Assembly: GCA_037783545.1 (NCBI GenBank)
Contig: JBBELK010000315.1
Location: 620,001 to 684,000 of the forward strand
Direction of reading: 5' to 3'
Length of the DNA stretch: 64,000 nt
From: Henricia sp. BOLD:AAB3569
Taxonomy: Eukaryota; Echinodermata; Asteroidea; Spinulosida; Echinasteridae
Part shown: positions 45,270 through 56,119 of the stretch, piece by piece
How the letters are laid out: each line of letters starts with the position of its first letter
Numbering within the stretch: position 1 is the stretch's first letter
Position numbers and translations under genes: made by a program
Notes under the pieces: model-generated
Seen by the model: the letters and a program-made list of their open reading frames with translations, nothing else
Database searches by the model: none
What the model was told of the DNA's origin: nothing

Positions 45270-47600
45270 AGCTCCATAAAACCCATCAAAGAGCTAATTC
45301 ATGATTGATAAAAACAGTTAGCACTTGGACACGTCCATTATAAGCGTTTAATGCAAGGTTTGTCATTATTATATTACAAAAATAAATTTGAACAATTAGC
45401 TTTTTGGACATTTCACAGAAATAACGTCTGGTGTACTGACGCAGTTCATTTCATATGCACACTGGACCAGACTAAATGTTTGTTGCTATGTGGTGTACGC
45501 GGGAGCTGTGAAGTACAGAATTAATACCGTTTCACCGTGGGAGAAAATGGCATAAAGCAACCAGACTGTCGGTTGCTAGGCATTGGTGTGCACCACGTAG
45601 CAACAACAGTGTAGTATGCGACTTTCCTAAATTGCATTAACGTTAGTCATAGTGGAAAGGTTACACGCAAAAGGTCAATTGTCGGTTGCTCTAGTATAGG
45701 CCTACTCGAGCGTTTCGACTCCACCTCATCGCCTACCTATACTTTTCGCGAAACCTTCCTCGGCTAATAAAATAATAATAATGTTCCTAAATCCAAAAAA
45801 TATCAGCCGATCGATCATTTGTCACATTAAGATTTTAAGTAAATCACTGTCTCATTTTTAATACCGGAAAGCGAATGCAACACCGGAAAAGAAAAAGCTC
45901 GAACGAGTTTCGAACACATGTCCCCCGCGCCTTTTACGGCGTTTCAAATCGCAACGTTCGAAAAAAGTGGACGGATGGGGACTGCCGGATACACTGCACT
46001 ATACTGCAGAACCGTAATCTCGAGAGTATATACCGTCCAGCTAGGTACGCTGAATATGAATGGTGAAATATTAATACGATGATGAATTGCCAATATTCAC
46101 CATCAATTTTGTATTGTAAGAGAGAAAAACACCCACTTTAATATAGGGCAGGTTAAAATGTTTTATTTGCGTACTCCATTGTGTGCTTCAATGACTATTT
46201 ACAATTTATTGTAGCAACCTTTTCTTCATGAATGCGGTATACAAAGTACTTTGGGACAACGGGAAGATGCCGGGGTAATTTATCTGTTTGAAATTATTTA
46301 CCTTTAACAAATATAACTGAGAGCAATAGTGTTTTAATAATATACGGTTAAAAAAAGAAGAATCGTGGAGGAGGAGGTAGTTATTTTACCGGTTAACAAC
46401 GTGTAGCACATTATATGGCAAGGCTGACTGCGCCAGCCTCCGTAAGAACCGCTGAGGCTGGGTGTGCCACCCTGCCTGAAGTTCTGCCTAAGAACCTGAT
46501 AGATATCGCTTATTTTATCGGTCAGTAACTGTAACAATACTTCTTGTGGCAATTTTGACTGAACCAGCCCCCGTAGGAGCTGCTGTCACCTGCCTGAAGT
46601 GCTCCCCGAGAACTGTTTTTACCACCAGGGGCTCCAGACGTGAGCTCGTCCAAGGCAGAAAACCCAGCAAAATGCGTTTTCTGAGAGCCCTTAACTGCAG
46701 GATTTCCCCAAAAACATTTTAAAATGTCACTTTTTTTGCTGTGGGAATCACTTTGTTCAAACGGGTCCACTTGGACCTGGACGAAATCACTGAAGCGGCA
46801 CAGTCTTTAAGGCGATTATAAAGTGATTGGTCGATCAGTGCCTTATTGTTATCCACAATTTCTCTGAAGTCAACAAACTTCTGTTCCAATCAAGAAGTGA
46901 TATTTTAAGAAAATTGCTTTTTGGGGGGGGGGGGTGGGGGGGATACATATTATTTTATTTAACATGTAGCTGCCACTTACTTTAATTTGTGTACACGTAT
47001 ACTCTTACTTTGTATACCAACATGTGTCCTCTTCCCAACTGTGCTTAAAAGGAAGTATTACCATACGAACCGCGCGAGTATTCACAATACGGCACTTAAA
47101 GTGGAATTAAATGGACTTTGACTGGACAAAATTAAATTACTTCACCCGAGAAATTACCAAAATCAAATTCAAAGCATGGCTTTCCATTGTATGGCTTTTA
47201 GTTCGATGTCCGGCAACATTTTAAATCACTACAGCGCGTACATTTTCGTATTTTTTTCCCCAACAAAAGGTATTTCCCCCAATTTCGTCTGACAATGCCA
47301 CGGTGTAACTAATTAATGCAATGGCAACGGTTCTCGCGCGGCAAGATTTGATATAACGTTAGTTTTACGAAATGCTAGGGTCAGTTTTGTTTGTGACAAG
47401 AAAGAAAATTCACACAGATATTCAATTAAATTATCAATTTTGGTGACATCGCGGGTCAAAACATTATTGTAGAGCCCCATTTATTGCGCGTGGTGTCCAT
47501 TTTTACCTGAGGTTCAAATACTGTAAACAGAGAGGACAATGTAAAGAAAACAAAAGACTCGCTTTTTATCGAAGGTGATGTAGCGTCTAAGCAAGGTATA
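45270..47600. other. No gene seen; anonymous intronic DNA
   Basis: Contains a repeat at 45478-45625 (tttgttgctatgtggtgtac ... ctgtcggttgctaggcattg) that matches 18395-18500 in inverted orientation, a direct repeat of 'ctgcctgaagt' blocks at 46470 and 46590, and a poly-G run at 46922-46940. Confidence 0.5.
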
Positions 47601-47613
47601 GATCACTCATCCA

Positions 47614-47798
47614 GCGAAGTGAAGTACGAAAAGGCACCATTTGAGTAAGCAAACTAGACGCACCTCGTGCCTGTTTGACATGCCTCTCGTGGTGTGTTCT
47701 GGCGAAAAGTTACAGCAGCATTCGCTGCAGGCATGTCAAACTGACACGAGACGCGTCTAGTTTGCTTACTAAAATGGTGCCTTTTCGCACTTTACCTT
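47614..47798. mobile_element. 185-bp hairpin element
   Basis: Arms of about 75 bp with few mismatches: CGAAAAGGCACCATTT, GTAAGCAAACTAGACG, TTTGACATGCCT and their complements. The loop is about 40 bp. No flank duplication was identified. Confidence 0.75.
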
Positions 47799-47955
47799 TT
47801 AAAATTAATTTCGCACGAGTGCACTTTGCACCTACGGTCAGTATTTAGAGCTATTCATTTTGGTCACAACCTCATGCCAGTCTCACTTAATAGTTATTAC
47901 GTCTGTCCTGTACCTTGTAGGCCTACATGTACTTGTCAACGTAGTGCGCGGTATA

Positions 47956-48100
47956 GGAGACGTTTGAGACGCTTGGTGGCAGCAAACAAACCGGTCCTTT
48001 TCCATTGTCGTATACGTAATATTGAGCATGCGCACTTTAGCTTAAACGTGACTTAAACAATGGAAAAGGACCGGTTTGTTTGCTGCCACCACGCGTCTCC
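47956..48100. mobile_element. 145-bp hairpin element
   Basis: GGTGGCAGCAAACAAACCGG, TCCTTTTCCATTGT and their complements form a run of about 35 perfectly paired bases within arms of about 50 bp. The loop is about 48 bp. Confidence 0.75.
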
Positions 48101-48568
48101 CGTGGCCATTGGCGGCTCGGAGTCAGTCCAACTGTCCAATGCAATGATTCCAACCGAGAAAATATTTCTTTTTACAAGAAAACGACAACTAAAGATGGAT
48201 GTATGCAAATGCGTGTACACACGTATTTTTATTTCAAGGGGGCCATCATACGAACAGAACAGGCCCCCGACTACCGTGGTATTGATATGATGGATCCGTG
48301 TTTTGTGCAGTAGCAATGAATAGGACTATTGCCTTGCACAATTTGTTGAAAGCATGGACAAAGTTTTTCAATGTTTCTGCGAAAGTAGATGAGGCAAATC
48401 CTCGATCACACAGAGATAACCACGTTTTATAACAGTTTTCTAATCATGTAATATCTTGAATATCGTAAAAGAAAACAAATATACTTTTTACAGTGCATTT
48501 TCCCACTTTGAAATTGAAAGTGAACTGGTGAAGAAAACGAGACATAATTTGTATCAATTTTATCATTT

Positions 48569-48910
48569 TAAAGCCCCAATATAGCATTTGCATTTACCCA
48601 AAATTTTACTTAAGGAGTTGACAAGAAAAATTCGACTAAAAGTGTTGATAGCAATGGTAACAATCACCACAAATTTCCCTGTGTAAAGTAGTACCTTTGT
48701 GTGAGAAATTGCCAACTGGAGGTGCACTTTTTTTGTTTGTTTTGTTTGTTTGTTTGTAATTGTCTGAATTTTTTACCATTCATTCAACACAAAAACATGC
48801 ATAGTATTGCTGCATCTATGTGGCTAGCTGAAACTTCTATAAGGAAGTTTTATTATTAACATTTTTCTTTAGTTACGTGATGTTGCTGTTCCTCTTTTTA
48901 AAAGTTTTCC
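48569..48910 (-). mobile_element. Second-family MITE, reverse copy
   Basis: Reverse copy containing aaaattttacttaaggagtt, ttgatagcaatggtaacaat, ttcattcaacacaaaaacat and ctgcatctatgtggctagct, in the mirror order of the family. Confidence 0.75.
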
Positions 48911-49848
48911 GATCAAGATATGTAATCTGACTTTTTAAAAGACGTATTTTTTTTTTCACGCTCATATGTAAGAGGGATGAAATCTGCGTGTGTCGAGCAC
49001 GACCAGAAAATGAAATCACCATTTACCACATTGTCGTAATGCAATACTTGTTATTGTAGATATAAAAACACAACAATATGCAAAATTATACACTGTGAAC
49101 GAAATTGCTGAATTCACCGAGATCACAACACTCTGACGGAACAGCATGTGGACAAACCCATAATGCAACTGGATGCGCCTGTTTTCGTTCAATTTAGCGC
49201 TAATACAATTTCTGAAACCCAACTCTATCGGGGTATATTTTGGTAATTATTTAAACCAACCAATACAGGCGTATAAAGTTTCCAGAAGGACATTCGCGAT
49301 GATAGGCCTACTGATTTATTGAAATAAACGACCGTCGACAATTTGAGATACATCAAACTTAACAGGCTGGGGTCCATTTGATTTTTTTTAATGGAACCCA
49401 CAGGAAATACATTAAATTAGTGCAGAAGTACCAATATGGCGAGCAGGTCGTTTACTCCTGTTTAGTATTAATACAGTAGCTACGTGGGGACTTTAAGGAC
49501 AAAACAAATAACAAAATCAAATCAAATCAAATAAAAAAACGAAAATGAGGCGCGTCTTCGTAGCTTATTTATGTTATCTGTATCAATATCTAGTAACCAA
49601 CACAACCATGAATATAGCCACAATTAAAATCTTGATGACGTCATTATGACGTCAATGTCCGTATTTCTATGGGTTGTCAGGGAACTAGATGGTTTGTAGT
49701 TGGTCAAAACCGATATTGTCGATAGTTTGATTGTTATTTTACTATTCGATTTTCGGAAACCAAATGGTATAAAAATGAAGTAGGCCTATAGAAATAAATA
49801 AACAAAAAGGTGTGCTAAAGACAGATTACTTGATTGAAAAACTAAAGA

Positions 49849-50214
49849 TTAAAGGAGCGTGACCAGAGTTTCTGGAAAATAGTTTTCGATGTAACTTACC
49901 AATATTATCAAGTAACTCCCATACACACCTCCCATGTCCCAAAAACCCGAAAACATTCGCAATTTCCAGTAAAAATTGAACAAAACTACCGAGTATGCTT
50001 TCAGCGGATAAACGTTGATACTGGAAAATTAATTTACAAATAATCGGTGGATTTTCGACGATATCCTCGGAAATATGCGGCCTAGAAGCGCGGGAGTTTC
50101 AGTTTCGTAATCAGAAAAATATAACGGATGTTATGATATAAAAATCTCATGACCCATAAGGTAAGTCCCGGGGAGTTATGGGTAAAAAAAAGTGATCTGG
50201 TCACACTCCTTTAA
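49849..50214. mobile_element. TTAAAGGAGYGTGACCAGA MITE, full copy
   Basis: Terminal repeats TTAAAGGAGCGTGACCAGA and its complement (tctggtcacactcctttaa). The interior has 'gattttcgacgatatcctcg' shared with partial copies at 16335-16496 and 43120-43396. 366 bp, abutting a second-family MITE at 50211. Confidence 0.8.
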
Positions 50215-50500
50215 AGAATAATGTTGATATTAAGCTGCCTTGTAGAAATTTCAGCCACATAGATGCAGTAATAAAAAACTTCAGAAAAATCAAACTTAAA
50301 ATTTCATGCATGGTATTTCAGTTGAACGAAAGGTGAAAAAAAAATCACCCGCAGATTAAAAAAAACTAACCTTCAGTTGACAACTTCTCCGACAAAGGTA
50401 CCATTTTTATATAGGGAAATCATGGAGTTGTTATATGGTAACCAACACTGACATTGGGTTTTTTTTCGTCAACTTGTGAAGTAATATTTTGGGTAACGCA
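50211..50500 (+). mobile_element. Second-family MITE, copy
   Basis: From ttaaagaataatgttgat through aatttcagccacatagatgc, ccttcagttgacaacttctc and taaccaacactgacattggg. It starts exactly where the MITE at 49849 ends. Confidence 0.75.
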
Positions 50501-51469
50501 CAATTGATCAACAATTCTCTACTAATCGAAGCCCAACGGTAAACCAACTGATTCTTCATTTTCAACTGAAAATAAAATTGATGAAAATGTTGTTAAACAT
50601 ATTAGACGATTGAAAAACGGCGTTATCTCAATGCATTGTTGGAGACATGCAGGATAAAAACTATAAAACCTGTGTAAATTAGTTAACTCGGTACCTCATC
50701 TACATTTCTATAGAAAAGAATGAAAATGGTATTCAGTAACACCGTCATCATCTTCGCAGGGGGTCCAAACGAATTCTGACAAAATGACGCTTCCCGTGAA
50801 ATGATTTTCGTATACGTCGTTTTGCCATCTTTCATCAAATTTTGCATAAAACACGCCCGGGATAGTCTATACCAATAGACTATCGACTAACGCGCCAACT
50901 CTTTAGATTTTTTTTCTTCATTCCCACAATTATTTGAGGGTGCACGCCACACAGAAAGTATGAATATTCATCTCAATTGCAACCAATCGGGAGGCACAAC
51001 AATCATTGCACATACTCTGTCGTTTAGAGATAATTCAGCAACCAGGCGCTAAAAATATGTGTGGCTGTTAAATACGAGAGGAATGTGCCACTTGAACCAA
51101 ATAATAGAACGGTGCGCCAAAAACAAAATGGAATTGAGTATGTTACAATTTTCTACTAACAATAAAAGCATTCAGAAACGGCCGTCTTTGTTGCAAATGT
51201 CAGTTGCCAGACAGAAACTAGGCTGTAGAAAATATTTGCAGATAGCATCATCAAAGAATCTTTTGAATTATGCAAAAACATTGAATTAAAGCACAAGTTA
51301 TTCGCATCTGAACTTGGTCCCATGCATGTTAATAACTATACTCTGAAATTAGCCTTGAGCGTGCATGTTAATATCTAGACTTACCGTTCATCCGTTCCCG
51401 TTACCTACATATAGAGCACAATAAGCTTTCCTTGGATGTACAAGGTCTTGTATGATTAAAGCCTTATTA

Positions 51470-51805
51470 GGCCTAAATTACTTGCAGTGACCCAAATTTT
51501 TACTTCATGAGTTGACAAGAAAACCCTGACTAAAAGTGTGGATAGCAATGGTAACAAACACCACATGATTTTTATTTCGTGTAAAATTGTACCTTGTGGG
51601 AGAAACTGCCGACTGAAGGTGTTTTTTGAAATCGTTAGCAAACGATATTTTTTTACTATTCATTCAACACAAAAAGCATGGCTTTTTAACATTTTCTGAA
51701 GTATTACTGCATCTATGTGGTTGAGATTTCTACAAGACATGCAGTTTATCAACATTAAGCTTAGGTTATGCTGTTGTTCCTGTTTTTAAAAGTTTTCAAA
51801 TTTTG
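51470..51805 (-). mobile_element. Second-family MITE, reverse copy in tandem unit 1
   Basis: Contains tttacttcatgagttgacaa, gatagcaatggtaacaaaca, ccttgtgggagaaactgccg and attactgcatctatgtggtt. Repeated at 52745-53085 in tandem unit 2. Confidence 0.75.
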
Positions 51806-52744
51806 TAGTCTGTCTTTAAATGGCTAGTCCGAAGACTGGGCCTCGCCACAAATCACGATTTGTTTGAACCAGTCGATAGTTTATGAATAAAAATACAATC
51901 CTCTTACCTTTTATCAAATTTATGATTTTTGAGTATTTTCCCAATAAAATGTGCTGGGTCGGCGGGGAATTTATATGCAAATAGCAGTAACTTGGGCGTA
52001 GCTATGCACGTGATACGTTTGGATGTGTTGAAGTACGCGCAAAATCTGTTCCACATATAGGCCGTTTTCGAAACGCTCGGTGTTTTATGATCAGGCTCGG
52101 TATTTTGAATTCGATGTCTTCAATTCTCTTGGTGTTAACAAATATGCTCAAGAGGGGTGAACTTTCAAATTTGCATTGGCCCAAGATGTTTCTTAATATA
52201 TATTGCTGGGATACACAGCCGGAGCCACAGACGAAGACGGTGGTTTTGATAACAGCCAATGTCGGTCGCTGTTCACATGTTTCCGTCTGTTGTTCGCATA
52301 GACTTACGATTAACACTTTTTCCAACAGGGGTGTAATTTTCTTATTTTAAATTCGGAATTTGTCTCTCTGGTAACCGAGGATCAATACAATACCTTTTTA
52401 TTCTCGTGAAAAGCGGAGAAACAACTCTGATTGCCCCTTTAAGTACCCGAAACAAAGGGTTTGCCATTGAATGGAGGGACATTTGCCTTCGAAAGGTTCG
52501 GCTGATCTAAAATACTCATTAGTGTAATTGTATGCCAAGTTACAAAACGTTTTGTCAATATTACATTATCCTCGGTCTTGCGTTTGCTATTTTTCTAGGA
52601 CGGCATGATAGGCAACTTCGAGGGGAAAAATTACATAACTAAAGAACAATGTTAATGGACTGCCTTTTATAAATTTCAGCCACATATAGAGCACAATAAG
52701 CTTTCCTTGGATGTACAAGGTCTTGTATGATTAAAGCCTTATTA

Positions 52745-53085
52745 GGCCTAAATTACTTGCAGTGACCCAAATTTTTACTTCATGAGTTGACAAGAAAACC
52801 CTGACTAAAAGTGTGGATAGCAATGGTAACAAACACCACATGATTTTTATTTCGTGTAAAATTGTACCTTGTGGGAGAAACTGCCGACTGAAGGTGTTTT
52901 TTGAAATCGTTAGCAAACGATATTTTTTTACTATTCATTCAACACAAAAAGCATGGCTTTTTAACATTTTCTGAAGTATTACTGCATCTATGTGGTTGAG
53001 ATTTCTACAAGACATGCAGTTTATCAACATTAAGCTTAGGTTATGCTGTTGTTCCTGTTTTTAAAAGTTTTCAAATTTTGTAGTC
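52745..53085 (-). mobile_element. Second-family MITE, reverse copy in tandem unit 2
   Basis: Almost identical to 51470-51805 because it lies in the duplicated 1.28-kb unit. Confidence 0.75.
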
Positions 53086-53904
53086 TGTCTTTAAATGGCT
53101 AGTCCGAAGACTGGGCCTCGCCACAAATCACGATTTGTTTGAACCAGTCGATAGTTTATGAATAAAAATACAATCCTCTTACTTTTTAGATCCATCAAAT
53201 TTATGATTTTTGAGTATTTTCCCAATAAAATGTGCTGGGTCGGCGGGGAATTTATATGCAAATAGCAGTAACTTGGGCGTAGCTATGCACGTGATACGTT
53301 TGGATGTGTTGAAGTACGCGCAAAATCTGTTCCACATATAGGCCGTTTTCGAAACGCTCGGTGTTTTATGATCAGGCTCGGTATTTTGAATTCGATGTCT
53401 TCAATTCTCTTGGTGTTAACAAATATGCTCAAGAGGGGTGAACTTTCAAATTTGCATTGGCCCAAGATGTTTCTTAATATATATTGCTGGGATACACAGC
53501 CGGAGCCACAGACGAAGACGGTGGTTTTGATAACAGCCAATGTCGGTCGCTGTTCACATGTTTCCGTCTGTTGTTCGCATAGACTTACGATTAACACTTT
53601 TTCCAACAGGGGTGTAATTTTCTTATTTTAAATTCGGAATTTGTCTCTCTGGTAACCGAGGATCAATACAATACCTTTTTATTCTCGTGAAAAGCGGAGA
53701 AACAACTCTGATTGCCCCTTTAAGTACCCGAAACAAAGGGTTTGCCATTGAATGGAGGGACATTTGCCTTCGAAAGGTTCGGCTGATCTAAAATACTCAT
53801 TAGTGTAATTGTATGCCAAGTTACAAAACTTTTGTCAATATTACATTATCCTCGGTCTTGCGTTTGCTATTTTTCTAGGACGGCATGATAGGCAACTTCG
53901 AGGG

Positions 53905-54195
53905 GAAAAATTACATAACTAAAGAACAATGTTAATGGACTGCCTTTTATAAATTTCAGCCACGTATAGGTGCTGTAATACTTCGGAAAATCTGAAAAAT
54001 CCATACATGGTTTATGTGTATGAATAAATGTCAAAAAAGTTGACTGCAGACAACTTAAAAACAAAACGCCTTCAGTTGGCAATTTCTCACCCAAATGTAG
54101 GTACCATTTTACACGGGAAAAAATCATGTGGCGTTTGTTACCAATGAAGTAAAACAAAATTGGAACACTGCAAATGATGTAATGGGGTTTTCATA
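53905..54195 (+). mobile_element. Second-family MITE ('cagccacatagatgcagtaat'), copy
   Basis: Reads acataactaaagaacaatgt, actgcctttta, tttcagccac, gctgtaatacttc, ccttcagttggcaatttctc, taccattttacacggg and gtttgttaccaatgaag in the family order. Its 5' part overlaps the end of the 1.28-kb tandem copy. Confidence 0.75.
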
Positions 54196-54261
54196 ATGAT
54201 GGCATAACATGCGTAGATGTCTGTGGAACTACATGGGCTGCAAAAGGATTTTAAGTTCATT

Positions 54262-54390
54262 ATATTCTTGCTGAGAAGAAGGTGGGAGGATGATGCATCT
54301 GAGGTGCTTAATAAGAGCCTATCAGAAGCGATGAGCCGACGTGCTCAGGACAGAGAGGCTTACAGGAAACTTGTCAGGGTCGCAACGTTC
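54262..54390 (+). pseudogene. LINE reverse-transcriptase C-terminal fragment
   Basis: Reads LRRRWEDDASEVLNKSLSEA and RRAQDREAYRKLV, the typical extreme C-terminus of non-LTR retrotransposon polymerases (RRWxDDI...A.DRxxWRxLV). The frame is lost soon after. It may come from the same LINE type as 20899-21082, whose sequence would lie just upstream of this part. Confidence 0.6.
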
Positions 54391-54628
54391 AATTGGATAC
54401 GCAGAAGATGGCGATATTCTTGCTCAATCCTGTGCGCAACATTGATTCTAATCTTTTTGTAGTGCCGTTTGCCCTTCGCCGAATTGCACGTGATGATCCT
54501 TTTTTCCGCTCTCTCGGAGACGTAGGCAATGAGATTTTATCAATAACCGAAATAGCGTCACTAATGCAGAAAACGCCGCCTATGGCTATGCGTTGCAATA
54601 AGCGAAAGGATTGATCTACCATACCCTA

Positions 54629-54762
54629 AAGGCACAGGCTCGTCAGCAATGCGCGCGCGCCAAATTCGTGCCACGAAATACGCAGCTCCATGCTTTGCTA
54701 CACGGAGCTGCGTATTTGGTGGCACGAATTTGGCGCGCGCATTGCTGACGAGCCTGTGCCTT
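54629..54762. mobile_element. 134-bp near-perfect hairpin with TA flanks
   Basis: Arms of about 60 bp (AAGGCACAGGCTCGTCAGCA...GAAATACGCAGCTCC) pair almost completely, with a loop of about 13 nt. TA is duplicated at 54627-54628 and 54763-54764. It may be a mariner-type MITE. The fold also resembles a small-RNA precursor. Confidence 0.8.
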
Positions 54763-54825
54763 TAATATAAGCAGGACGATACTTCTGACAGTCTGACTAC
54801 ATTTTGTTTTCTTCATATATTGGGT

Positions 54826-55664
54826 GAGGTTACAATTCTGTGTGTATTACGTGTTTGTGTTATCTGTTAACAGATCTGTTAAAGCCCGCCGCACACCTTT
54901 GCGATTTACCGGATAATCGGACCATCGGACCACTTACCGGAAAGGTGTGCGCTGAAACAATTCGTGCCGGTCTGACCGTACGCTATAGACCGGAGCAAAT
55001 CAAACTTGTTTGATTTTTCCGGATCCGATGGTCCGGTGTCCGATGGGCCGGTAAATCGCAAAGGTGTGCGGCGGGCTTAACACGGCGTTAACACCATGTT
55101 AATTATCTGCACTGTACACAGGGCGAAGTCATAATTCTGTGTTACGTGTTAGTGTAACAGATCTGTTAACTTAATCTGTGACCTCACAACAAGCACCGTG
55201 TTAACTCGATTTTAACGTGGTGTTTAGGACGTACTAGTGTACTGTTAGTGTACTGTTAGTTCAACAGCTCCTGTTACAGATCGTGTTAGTGTAACAGATC
55301 TGTTAATATATCTGTTAAGTGAATCTGAACAAAGCGGGTGGGTTAATTTTAATTATTTTAGAAGTTTCGTAATTCTCAATAAATTAAAGTTCAGTTTTCA
55401 GCACAACTTATAAATGTGTTTGGTCTTGCATTCTACCCACAACTGAGACATTTGTTTGGCTCCGTGATGGTGCTGCAATATTCAATCACTTAGTGGTCAA
55501 GTTCGTGTAACACGGACCGGAGGTTACAATTCTATGTTAGTGTTAGTGTTGAAAGTCGTGCAGAACCCTACCGCCTTTACATTTCCCAAGACGCAATGTC
55601 AACAGATCTGTTAACAGATCTGTTACACTAACACTATTTCCCGAGACGCCGAGTTAACAGATCA
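54826..55664 (-). mobile_element. TTAACAGATCTGTTAA-rich element, copy B
   Basis: Reverse-oriented copy of 21083-21822 (matching cttcgtcagattaac-, cagcacaactta-, acaattctgtgt-type segments in order), enlarged by the nested hairpin element at 54883-55076. It ends with the cgagacgccgagttaacaga edge that starts copy A. Confidence 0.8.
54883..55076. mobile_element. 194-bp hairpin MITE with TTAA target duplication
   Basis: Arms AGCCCGCCGCACACCTTTGC...GATTTACCGG with mirrored right end, then an inner TCGGACC pair. TTAA lies on both sides (54879-54882, 55077-55080). Copy A of the host element lacks it, so the empty site is known. Confidence 0.85.
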
Positions 55665-56119
55665 TGGGTATGAGATTTTGATACCATATCATATGTCATA
55701 TTTTTTCTCATTTAATTTCGCTCTCTCAATCCGTATATTTTCAAGGATAGTAACAAAAACACTCCAATGTTTTGTAAACTAACTTATCCGGTTGTGTAAA
55801 GCAAGCAGTGATTACACGAATTTTTTGCTTTCACATTAAAGGTGGAGAATGCAAATTTCCCATTTTCTTCCCCAGGAGAGTATTTTGTGAAGGTATTTTA
55901 TATTGATAGTTATTTTACAAAGAAATCTGGACAAGCTCCGTTGAGTAAATGCTGGGAAAAAAAGTGTCTGCGCTCATTCAAAACACTTTCAATTGTTATT
56001 TGTTAAAGGAATGTAAGAAATATTGTGACGAAAATTACATGTATTCCGTCGGTCGCACATCCTGGCACTTTTGTGACCCGGTGTCTTTGTTGCCTTTGTT
56101 TAGGGGCATAGCACCGTGA

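Larger units (their letters stand above)
51411..53964 (+). repeat. 1.28-kb tandem duplication (two copies)
   Basis: Copy 1 is 51411-52685 and copy 2 is 52686-53964. The offset is 1275 bp in the first part and 1281 bp after a 6-bp difference near 51920/53190 (tttatcaaat versus tttagatccatcaaat). Only a few other differences are seen, so the event is recent or an assembly duplicate. The junction lies in 'cacatatag'. Each unit contains a reverse second-family MITE and an anonymous unique part. Confidence 0.9.

Noticed and set aside
52002-53606. Duplicated 107-codon minus-strand frames as paralogous genes
   Set aside because: Both are inside the 1.28-kb tandem duplication; near identity reflects the recent duplication, and the opposite strand is open over the same stretch. 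No family motif.
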